From assembly GCF_003131205.1 (NCBI RefSeq), contig NZ_QFFY01000001.1:1054001-1118000 (forward strand): a DNA stretch of 64,000 bases, given 5' to 3'. Origin of the DNA: Occallatibacter savannae. GTDB lineage: Bacteria; Acidobacteriota; Terriglobia; Terriglobales; Acidobacteriaceae. Below are positions 58,053-64,000 of the stretch, piece by piece (positions within the stretch are counted from its first letter, which is position 1; every line of letters starts with the position of its first letter). A program made the translations under genes and the position numbers. The notes beneath the pieces were generated by a model. The model searched no databases. It saw only the letters and a program-made list of their open reading frames with translations, and had not been told where the DNA came from.

Positions 58053-58160
58053 ATTTGTTCTTAAAAAGGAAGAAGAAAGCTCCTGCTCCATACATTCCCG
58101 CTAACTCGGCTCCGCCCGATCCACCCGCATAGCAGAAATCGCGTAACCAACTAAGCTTCC

Positions 58161-58201
58161 AAAAAAGAATCAGGCCATTCGGCGTTAACCGGAATGGCCT
58201 G
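58161..58201 (-). terminator. Terminator for the OmpA lipoprotein gene
   Basis: On the minus strand CAGGCCATTC pairs with GAATGGCCTG (10 bp) around a GGTTAACGCC loop, followed by GATTCTTTTTT. It lies 200 bp after the OmpA stop and could also stop pyrE transcription weakly from the other side. Confidence 0.8.
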
Positions 58202-58203
58202 GC

Positions 58204-58408
58204 AGTTGTCCTGTTGTCTCTTGCTCTAAGTATTCGGTCTAAGTAAATCTAATCTAGAAATATCGGCTCTCACCCTTACGATCTCTAATTCGGCTTTCGG
58301 CAGCCTTTACGCGTTTCCTCGGCTTGCGCCTTTAATCTTCCTAATCTAGAAACATCCCAATCGAACTTTAGTTGTTCCAACTTTCGATTGACCTTTGAGG
58401 CTCGATCT
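58204..58408 (-). other. Long AT-richer 3' region of the OmpA gene
   Basis: Two copies of ctaatctagaaa (58249-58260 and 58341-58352) lie 92 bp apart in a region with lower GC than its neighbours. A small minus-strand frame from a TTG near 58380 would give MEQLKFDWDVSRLGRLKAQ and end CRKPN (about 31 codons), but its ribosome site is poor. The terminator at 58161-58201 comes after this region, so the OmpA transcript probably includes it. Confidence 0.35.
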
Positions 58409-59149
58409 TTAGTTGCTGCCAGGGCCAGGTGCTGCAGGAGCAGTTGCGGCCGGAGTTGCCTGCCCGCCACCCATGTTGCTGAGCAGCTGCACTTCCACGC
58501 GGCGGTTCTGCTTGCGGCCTTCGGCTGTGGTGTTCGGAGCAACTTCCTTATCCTTGCCGATGCCGATCAGGTAGAAGCGGTGTGCCGCAACGCCGTACTT
58601 CGATGCCAGGTACTGTACCACTGCGTCTGCGCGCCGGTTGCTGAGGTCGTAGTTATAAGCAGCCGATCCGGTCGAGTCCGTTCCGCCGGTCACTTCGAGA
58701 ATGTAGCTCTTCGCGCTTGCGAGTTGCTGCGCGAACTGATCCAGCTGCGCCTGGTCGTCCTTGCTCAGCGTCGCCTTGTCGAACCCGAAAGTCACCGTCA
58801 CGTTTGCCATCGACTTGTAGTTGTCCAGACCCTTCACGACAGAATCCAGAGAGTCAGCCCGGTGAACCGCATCATTCGCGGCCGTCGAAGCATCGCCAGC
58901 CGCCTTGCCGGCGTTCTGTGCGTTCTGGGCAGCCGACTCGGCCGCGGTCTGCGCCTGCTTGATGCCCGCCGTCGCGCGATCGTCTACGTCGTGCAGGTTG
59001 CGGTTGTTCTCGGCCGTCTTCTGGTCGAGCGTGTTGGTGTGCTCCACAATCGGCGCCGTCTGGGACTTGACGTAGTTCTTGCTCGCGCAACCCGTGACGC
59101 CCACAAGTGCTACGGCAGCTGCAATCAACAATCCATTCGAAGTTTTCAT
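58409..59149 (-). CDS. OmpA-family lipoprotein with alanine-zipper domain
   Basis: A 246-residue outer-membrane lipoprotein. KTSNGLLIAAAVALVGVTGCAS has a lipobox (Val-Thr-Gly-Cys), so maturation uses Lgt, LspA and Lnt (lnt is at 1935). Residues 45-110 form an Ala-rich helical zipper (TAESAAQNAQNAGKAAGDAS), like Lpp. The C-terminal OmpA peptidoglycan-binding domain has VTFGFDKATLSKDDQAQLDQF, LEVTGGTDSTGSAAYNYDLSNRRADAVVQYL and RRVEVQLL. The tail is Ala/Pro-rich. ATG 59149 (MKTSNGLL) has GGGG 5 bases upstream. It diverges from uvrC. It may anchor the outer membrane to the wall. Confidence 0.93.
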   Translation of the reverse strand: MKTSNGLLIAAAVALVGVTGCASKNYVKSQTAPIVEHTNTLDQKTAENNRNLHDVDDRATAGIKQAQTAAESAAQNAQNAGKAAGDASTAANDAVHRADSLDSVVKGLDNYKSMANVTVTFGFDKATLSKDDQAQLDQFAQQLASAKSYILEVTGGTDSTGSAAYNYDLSNRRADAVVQYLASKYGVAAHRFYLIGIGKDKEVAPNTTAEGRKQNRRVEVQLLSNMGGGQATPAATAPAAPGPGSN

Positions 59150-59438
59150 CGATTCCCCATTCTTTCTCGCCACCTTGATTTGCCCTTACCCTTTTAACCA
59201 CCTCAGGCCGGCGGCGATGTTCTTGTCGCCTTTCAGTAGAGCATGCACCGAGCCAAATCCGCCGGTCTCCGCAAATCGTTCATCTTCGGGCAGTTATGGT
59301 TGCGATCGGTCGGATTTACACACCTCAGGAGCTATGTAGTTTTTACCTGTTGCGGTAAGTTTGCGATGTAAACCCCTGCCCTGCTCCTTTTTCAACTCCC
59401 GGCTATCCTATGAGTTGGGTCTCTTCCCGCTGCAATTC

Positions 59439-61469
59439 ATGGACTTGATCGAGAAAATTCGCTCCCTTCCCACCCAGCCCGGTGTTTACCTCTACAAAAA
59501 CGCCGAGGGCGAGGTCATCTACGTTGGCAAGGCCAAGAACCTCCGCTCGCGCGTCCGGTCCTACCTCCTTGAAGCTTCACAGGCCAACGCCAAAACCGGC
59601 TCCCTCATGCGCGAGGCCGTCGACGTCGACTACATCCTCGTCGCCAACGAACACGAAGCCCTCGCTCTCGAAAACAACCTCATCAAGCAGCGCAAGCCGC
59701 GCTTCAACATCCTCCTCCGTGACGACAAGACCTACCCCTACGTCAAGCTCACACTCGGCGATCGCTACCCCAAGGTCTTCGTCACGCGCCGCCTTCGCAA
59801 AGACGGCTCCGCCTACTACGGTCCGTATTTCCCCGGCAATCTCGCCTACCGCGTCGTCGAGCTCATCCATCGCAGGTTCCTGCTCCCCAGCTGCAAAATC
59901 GACCTCACCCGCTATCACCAGCGCGCCTGTCTCCAGTACTACATCCACCGCTGCCTCGGACCCTGTGTCCAGGACCTCACTACGCCCGAGCTATATGGAC
60001 AGGCAGTCAAAGACACTCAGCTCTTCCTTGAAGGCAGACAGGCCGAGTTGGAGCGCTCGCTGACAGGCCGCATGATGGCCGCCGCCGAAGCTCAGCAGTT
60101 CGAAGCCGCCGCACGCCTCCGCGATCAGCTCTCCACCGTGCACCAGCTCCAGGAGAAGCAGCGCATCGCCACCGCCGAGCAGAGCGACGACGCCGATGTC
60201 TTCGGCTATCACTTCGAAGACGGCGCCCTCGCTGTCAACCTCTTCCACATGCGCGGCGGCAAGATTGTCGATCGCCGCGAGTTCTTCTGGGAAGACCTCC
60301 CCGAACTCATGGAGGCCATCGGCGCCGCCGAGCCATCAGCTGGTGAAGATCCGGGTGCCCCAGGTCTCGCTTCTGAGACCTGGGAAACATCCCTTTCGAT
60401 CAACGCAGTTTTCAACCCCGGCGTCGTCTTCTCCGCTCTCCTCAAGCAGCTCTACATCGATCAGCGTTACGTCCCGCGCTCCATCCTCGTCCCTGTCGAT
60501 TTCGCCGACCGCCAGACTCTCGCCGATCTGCTCAGCGAACGTATCGATCGTCGAGTCGAAGTCGCCGTCCCGCAGCGCGGCGAAAAGCGCTCTCTCGTCG
60601 ACCTCGCCGGACAAAACGCCAAGCAGTCGTACATTCAGCGCTTCCGGGTTCTCGAGCCCTCGCGCAAAGCCATCCAGGAATCGCTCGCCGACTCCCTCAT
60701 GCTTCCCGAGCTTCCCAGACGCATCGAGTGCTTCGACATCTCTCACATCCAGGGTGCCGAAACCGTCGCCTCCATGGTCGTCTGGGAAGACGGCAAGATG
60801 AACAAATCGCAGTACCGCAAGTTCAAGGTCATGACCGTCCTCGGCGTCGACGACTTCGCCTCAATGCGCGAAGTTGTAACCCGCCGTTACAAGCGCATCC
60901 TCGAAGCCTCCAATGGCAATACGGGTGCCCCCGGTCCCTCGTCTTTGGGGACCGGGGATACCGCTGAATCGAATGACGCCCACGCGCGCAAAACCAACAG
61001 GGAACCCAACTCTCTTCCCTCCCTCATCCTCATCGATGGCGGCCTGGGCCAGCTCCGTGCCGCAGCCGAAGCGCTCGAAGCTCTCGGCATCACCAACCAG
61101 CCCCTCGCCTCCATCGCCAAAAAGGAAGAAGTCATCTACCTCTACGGCAATGAAGATGAACCCGTCGTGCTCGACCGCCGATCGCCCGTCCTCCACCTCG
61201 TGCAGATGATCCGCGACGAGAGCCACCGCTTCGCCATTGGCTACCACCGCCAGCGCCGCGCCATACGCGACCGCGACTCCGAACTGCTTAACATCCCCGG
61301 CGTCGGCCAGCTCACCCGCCAGCGCCTGCTCACCCACTTCGGCAGCCTGCGCGACATCCAGCATGCCACCGCCGACTCGCTCGCTGCCGTCGTTCCCCGT
61401 AAAACAGCCGAGTCCATCTGGAGTCATTTCCACGAGCCAAGCACGGCGCAAACGCAAGCTGGAACCTGA
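59439..61469 (+). CDS. uvrC: Excinuclease ABC subunit C
   Basis: UvrC makes both incisions in nucleotide excision repair. The 676-residue protein has the GIY-YIG domain (PGVYLYKNAEGEVIYVGKAK, residues 12-32), a UVR motif (MAAAEAQQFEAAARLRDQL, about 207-226), the RNase H-like endonuclease (Asp in CFDISHIQGAETVASMVVWE, Asp in LILIDGGLGQL, His in DESHRFAIGYHRQ) and C-terminal HhH (IPGVGQLTRQRLLTHFGSL). Two segments at about residues 305-319 and 495-507 are encoded by palindromic repeats and sit in loops where the family has little or no sequence. ATG 59439 is chosen because the family begins at DLIEKIRSLP. Confidence 0.96.
   Translation: MDLIEKIRSLPTQPGVYLYKNAEGEVIYVGKAKNLRSRVRSYLLEASQANAKTGSLMREAVDVDYILVANEHEALALENNLIKQRKPRFNILLRDDKTYPYVKLTLGDRYPKVFVTRRLRKDGSAYYGPYFPGNLAYRVVELIHRRFLLPSCKIDLTRYHQRACLQYYIHRCLGPCVQDLTTPELYGQAVKDTQLFLEGRQAELERSLTGRMMAAAEAQQFEAAARLRDQLSTVHQLQEKQRIATAEQSDDADVFGYHFEDGALAVNLFHMRGGKIVDRREFFWEDLPELMEAIGAAEPSAGEDPGAPGLASETWETSLSINAVFNPGVVFSALLKQLYIDQRYVPRSILVPVDFADRQTLADLLSERIDRRVEVAVPQRGEKRSLVDLAGQNAKQSYIQRFRVLEPSRKAIQESLADSLMLPELPRRIECFDISHIQGAETVASMVVWEDGKMNKSQYRKFKVMTVLGVDDFASMREVVTRRYKRILEASNGNTGAPGPSSLGTGDTAESNDAHARKTNREPNSLPSLILIDGGLGQLRAAAEALEALGITNQPLASIAKKEEVIYLYGNEDEPVVLDRRSPVLHLVQMIRDESHRFAIGYHRQRRAIRDRDSELLNIPGVGQLTRQRLLTHFGSLRDIQHATADSLAAVVPRKTAESIWSHFHEPSTAQTQAGT
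60352..60393. repeat. GGGTGCC palindromic element inserted in frame in uvrC (copy 1)
   Basis: 42 bp, a multiple of three: cgggtgcccc, stem cccaggtctc / gagacctggg around gcttct, then aaacatccc. It encodes PGAPGLASETWETSL in the linker before the RNase H domain. Ends and loop match the intergenic copy at 51133-51189. Confidence 0.88.
60922..60958. repeat. GGGTGCC palindromic element inserted in frame in uvrC (copy 2)
   Basis: cgggtgcccc followed by a perfect 10-bp stem ccccggtccc / gggaccgggg around a tcgtctttg loop; the 3' end is degenerate (aataccgctg instead of aaacatccc). It encodes TGAPGPSSLGTGD in the loop before the LPSLILIDGG strand of the nuclease domain. Confidence 0.82.
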
Positions 61470-61490
61470 AAGCCGGCCAACCGGGTACAA

Positions 61491-61525
61491 CACCTCCGCA
61501 TCCCACTCCGATGTTTGCGGAGGTG
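61491..61525 (+). promoter_or_regulatory. Hairpin that buries the BON lipoprotein ribosome binding site
   Basis: cacctccgca (61491-61500) and tgcggaggtg (61516-61525) form a perfect 10-bp stem with a 15-nt loop. The 3' arm contains the GGAGGTG Shine-Dalgarno of the gene starting at ATG 61532. A following ATTTTC could also make it a terminator for uvrC. Confidence 0.75.
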
Positions 61526-61531
61526 ATTTTC

Positions 61532-62107
61532 ATGTTGCTTCCCCGCTCGCGTTCTGCCTGCCTTCTCTCCACCACTGCATTTCTCCTCACTTGCGCCGCA
61601 GCCCTCAGCGGCTGTCGCAGCAACGAACATCCCGACGACCGCATGGCTGTTTACAATGCGCTCGACAAGAACGATCTTCGAAGCGTCACGGTTTCACAGG
61701 ACCGCGGCGCGGGCACCATCACGCTCAGCGGAGTGGTCGGCAGCATGGATAGCCGCCAGCGCGCCGAGAGTGTAGCCCGCGAGGCCGCCCCCGGTTATCA
61801 GATCGCCGACAAAATTCAGGTCCAAAGCGCCGGATTGCAGGACGACATCCAGGCAGCAAAGCAGAAGGCGCAACTCGACAGCGCTATCGAAGGCAAATTC
61901 AAATCGCGCCTCGCAGACGAGCCTTCTTTGAAATCCGAAAAGATCGAATATACGTCCTTCCAGGGAACTCTCACTCTCAAAGGCACGGTGCGAACCTACA
62001 AAGAGAGGCAGCAAGCCGAAGACCTCGCCAAAAAGGTCCCGGACGTACAGCACGTGGTCAACGAACTCCAGATTCGTCCCGGCAAACCTTCCCCCGCCAA
62101 CTCCTGA
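61532..62107 (+). CDS. BON-domain lipoprotein
   Basis: A 191-residue lipoprotein. LLPRSRSACLLSTTAFLLTCAAALSGCRS has a lipobox (Leu-Ser-Gly-Cys). Two BON domains follow: residues about 45-105 (VYNALDKNDLRSVTVSQDRGAGTITLSGVVGS) and 115-185 (IEYTSFQGTLTLKGTVRTYKERQQAEDLAKKV). BON domains bind phospholipid and occur in OsmY and DolP, which protect the outer membrane. ATG 61532 is preceded by a strong GGAGGTGAT, but that site is hidden in a hairpin. It lies 62 bp after uvrC. Confidence 0.92.
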   Translation: MLLPRSRSACLLSTTAFLLTCAAALSGCRSNEHPDDRMAVYNALDKNDLRSVTVSQDRGAGTITLSGVVGSMDSRQRAESVAREAAPGYQIADKIQVQSAGLQDDIQAAKQKAQLDSAIEGKFKSRLADEPSLKSEKIEYTSFQGTLTLKGTVRTYKERQQAEDLAKKVPDVQHVVNELQIRPGKPSPANS

Positions 62108-62143
62108 CGCGCAACTTCCGGGCATCCGAGCCCGATGAGCTGT

Positions 62144-62200
62144 GGAACGAAGCTGTGCCCCATTCGTCCGCAGCTTCATCGCGGATGAGTGGGCGATACA
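62144..62200. repeat. Divergent GGGTGCC-family element
   Basis: ggaacgaagctgtgcccc leads into a 13-bp stem (cccattcgtccgc with gcggatgagtggg, two G-U pairs) around agcttcat. The 5' part shares 15 identical bases (ggaacgaagctgtgc) with 52794-52808, where no stem follows. Confidence 0.65.
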
Positions 62201-62301
62201 CCAAACACCATCCGTCAACTGCAGAAAATCCTCAAACCAGCCGATAGCTTACTTAGCCATTCGGAGCCCAGCTCTTCGCGCTCATCCTATGGCTATCGGC
62301 T

Positions 62302-63036
62302 ATGACCAAACCCTTCGCTCTTGCGTTCTCCGCGATCGTTCTCATCCTCGCTCCCACCCTGCCCTCTTTCGCGCAGCAGCAGTTAGCCATGGCCGACCTT
62401 CCCGCCGCACCGGAGCCCGAACCGGCAGCCCTGATCCTTCCCCACCCGCCGGCCGCTCCCAAAACCGGCCCTCACGGCAAGCTCCCTCTCAACAAAGCCT
62501 CAGTCGCGTTTCTGTTTGCATCCGAAGCCTTCGACTCCTGGACCACCTACAACAACCTCACCCACCCGAAATGGATCTGCGGCTACAGTGCAGCGTTCGG
62601 AAATGCAGTCACCTACATCTCCGACGACGGCAAGCGATATGATCCGCACACCATTCAATACAGCCTGTGCGGTCCAGGCCCTTCCGGCCAGCTCGCCAAC
62701 TACGCTTACGACGTCACGCGCACCGGCGCCTACACTGAAACCGGATGGGTCTCAGCTTTTCGGCTTGCCGGAGCCCGAAACGCCGCAGGAGCAATCGCGT
62801 GGAACGTGGCCGACGACTTCGGGCAGATGCTCGTCGCGCACTACCTAGCAAAACGGAGCCGCTTCATCCGCAGCATTGCGCCCGGCATCAATATCGCCCG
62901 CGGCTCCATCCACCTCGGTTGTGGAATCCAGAACCTTCAGTTTGCCCGCCACCACAGCAGTGCCGGCGCCTGGAACCTGAACCTTCCCGACGAAGCAAAC
63001 CTCTATCCCGCTCCGCGCTGGTGGGGCAGGCTCTGA
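62302..63036 (+). CDS. Secreted protein of unknown function
   Basis: A 244-residue exported protein with a Sec signal peptide (TKPFALAFSAIVLILAPTLPSFAQ). A Pro-rich linker follows. The rest has hydrophobic and Tyr/Ser-rich segments (KASVAFLFASEAFDSWTTYNN, AYDVTRTGAYTETGWVSAFRL) and a Cys pair that could form a disulfide (PKWICGYS, SLCGPG). SIHLGCGIQNLQFARHHSS lies near the end. I recognise no family. ATG 62302 has no strong Shine-Dalgarno. It is followed by a convergent zinc-ribbon gene after 15 bp. Confidence 0.65.
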   Translation: MTKPFALAFSAIVLILAPTLPSFAQQQLAMADLPAAPEPEPAALILPHPPAAPKTGPHGKLPLNKASVAFLFASEAFDSWTTYNNLTHPKWICGYSAAFGNAVTYISDDGKRYDPHTIQYSLCGPGPSGQLANYAYDVTRTGAYTETGWVSAFRLAGARNAAGAIAWNVADDFGQMLVAHYLAKRSRFIRSIAPGINIARGSIHLGCGIQNLQFARHHSSAGAWNLNLPDEANLYPAPRWWGRL

Positions 63037-63051
63037 CAACCTTGGCGCGGC

Positions 63052-63468
63052 CTAGGGCCGCAGCGGAGTCGCAGACTGATCTTCAATCGCAAACTTCTTC
63101 GTGCACACAGGGCACTCGTGCTCTTTCGAGTCTGCGATGCTGATCATCCGCGTGCCGCACGATGGACACTTGCCCCGGTGCTCCCGGATCCCCACAAGCG
63201 GCCCATACAGGGGAGCAAGAATTCCGAGAAGAATAAACGGAACACCGAAGAAAATGCCCCATCCCGTCAAACAGAGCATTACGCCCGAGATAATCAGCAC
63301 CGGCGCTGCAATCAGCCCGATGTACATCCCGCCAAACGCGCCTCGCGTCGGCGCCGGCCCGTGCTCCCGCTGCACATGATGTTCGTGCTCGATCGCAGCA
63401 CCGCATTGAGGGCAGAAGCTCCACATCGCCGCCAGCGCCAATCCACACTTCATGCAATGAGCGTTCAT
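63052..63468 (-). CDS. Zinc-ribbon membrane protein
   Basis: A 138-residue protein. The N-terminus has MNAHCMKCGLALAAMWSFCPQCG, two CxxC pairs of a zinc ribbon. Two membrane helices follow (GLIAAPVLIISGVMLCLTG and IFFGVPFILLGILAPLYGPLVG). A second pair of CxxC motifs (GKCPSCGTRMISI, HECPVCTKKF) ends the protein, so it may bind two zinc ions, one on each end. Role unknown; similar double-ribbon membrane proteins occur in acidobacteria. ATG 63468 has no marked Shine-Dalgarno. It diverges from the next permease across 200 bp. Confidence 0.8.
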   Translation of the reverse strand: MNAHCMKCGLALAAMWSFCPQCGAAIEHEHHVQREHGPAPTRGAFGGMYIGLIAAPVLIISGVMLCLTGWGIFFGVPFILLGILAPLYGPLVGIREHRGKCPSCGTRMISIADSKEHECPVCTKKFAIEDQSATPLRP

Positions 63469-63672
63469 CGCGCGACCGCTCCTTTTCGGTTGTGCGGACG
63501 ACCCGCCCCAGTCTCCTGAAGCGAATCTTCCGCAGCCCGAAACCTTACGCCCGAATCCACATCGCTGCCCGTGATCTCCATCACGCCCACACAGCCATTG
63601 CTACGGCATCCCCTGCCCCTGCCGCTTGCCTTCAGCCACACCTCAGGTGCCGTGCTAACCTCACATCACCGC

Positions 63673-64000
63673 ATGTCCCAAATCTCGCCTGCCTCATCCG
63701 CGGCCCGTTCAACTCCTGCCGATCTCCCGCGCGTCCTCGGCGCGTCACAAGCCACCGCCATCGTCGTCGGCACCATCATTGGCAGCGGCATCTTTCTCGT
63801 CCCCACCGAGATGATGCGCGACACCGGCTCCTCCGCGCTCGTCTACCTCGCCTGGATCACCGGTGGCCTTCTCTCGCTCTTTGGAGCCATGACCTACGCC
63901 GAACTCGGCGCCATGCTCCCTTATGCCGGCGGCGAATACGTCTACCTACGCGGAGCCTACGGCGACACCCCCGCCTTCCTCTACATGTGGACCTGGTTCG
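63673..64000 (+). CDS. APC-family amino acid permease, N-terminal fragment
   Basis: The first 109 codons are present and the gene runs off the right edge. It begins MSQISPASSAARSTPADLPR and reaches the first helix at LGASQATAIVVGTIIGSGIFL, with the GSGIF motif of the APC superfamily substrate site. A second helix follows (LVYLAWITGGLLSLFGAMTYAELGAMLP) and then GGEYVYLRGAYGDTPAFLY. This pattern is closest to the LAT/CAT-type or AdiC-like branch; the substrate is not known. It is distinct in sequence from the permease at 4028. Confidence 0.85.
   Translation, partial: MSQISPASSAARSTPADLPRVLGASQATAIVVGTIIGSGIFLVPTEMMRDTGSSALVYLAWITGGLLSLFGAMTYAELGAMLPYAGGEYVYLRGAYGDTPAFLYMWTWF

Noticed and set aside
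58380-58400. 31-codon frame after the OmpA gene as a real gene
   Set aside because: Weak ribosome site, unusual codon use and no recognisable domain; kept only as a note.

Overview
The window looks like about 64 kb of chromosome from a GC-rich Gram-negative bacterium, most probably an acidobacterium of the Terriglobia (Acidobacteriaceae-like). This is inferred from the very large carboxypeptidase-regulatory-domain TonB receptor, a pyruvoyl-dependent arginine decarboxylase, a double-length LptF/LptG permease, small conserved proteins of acidobacterial type and dispersed palindromic repeats. No marker gene such as 16S rRNA is present, so the assignment is not proven. No tRNA, rRNA, CRISPR array, prophage or transposase was seen. 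Most genes are housekeeping genes in short operons.

Layout. 1-8 kb: end of a DsbD-like gene, a CoA-binding protein, prfB with an intact programmed +1 frameshift, lnt, an APC-type permease, a small basic protein and a UPF0173 hydrolase. 8-14.7 kb: methyltransferase plus bactofilin, a secreted protein, the F0 operon atpZ-atpI-atpB-atpE (minus strand), then lysS and ymdB. 14.7-21.4 kb: a secreted TPR protein, the metY-metX operon behind a structured leader with a Cys/Met-rich upstream ORF, and a membrane SpoIIE-type phosphatase. 21.4-28.7 kb: purB-TPR-ubiX, a glutaredoxin, a cupin, tadA, a putrescine pathway from arginine (pdaD, aguB, aguA) and a DUF4252 protein. 28.9-35 kb: icd, mdh and a 1125-residue TonB-dependent receptor. 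35-43.3 kb: alpha/beta hydrolase plus NUDIX, copper HMA protein plus copA, a fused LptF-LptG permease and an MsbA-like exporter. 43.3-47 kb: fliC, fliD and fliS with a sigma-28 promoter. 47-53 kb: YjbQ, a TPR protein, a threonine aldolase gene broken by one amber codon, two secreted proteins of unknown role, a Tat-exported DUF4038 glycosidase and a 51-residue membrane protein. 53-64 kb: uvrA-CPBP protease, pyrE, an OmpA lipoprotein, uvrC, a BON lipoprotein, an unknown secreted protein, a zinc-ribbon membrane protein and the start of a second APC permease.

The most unusual content lies between and inside genes. (1) A palindromic repeat family (CGGGTGCCCC, variable stem, TGGGA) has two in-frame copies inside uvrC and three or more copies between genes. 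(2) Two kinds of short tandem array, of 7-nt and 9-nt period, sit at gene borders; they overlap stop codons and in one case supply a ribosome binding site and start codon. (3) The metY leader carries a small ORF beginning Met-Cys-Met-Cys-Cys whose last codons pair with sequence beyond a hairpin, which looks like cysteine- or methionine-responsive attenuation. (4) A hairpin buries the ribosome binding site of the BON lipoprotein gene.
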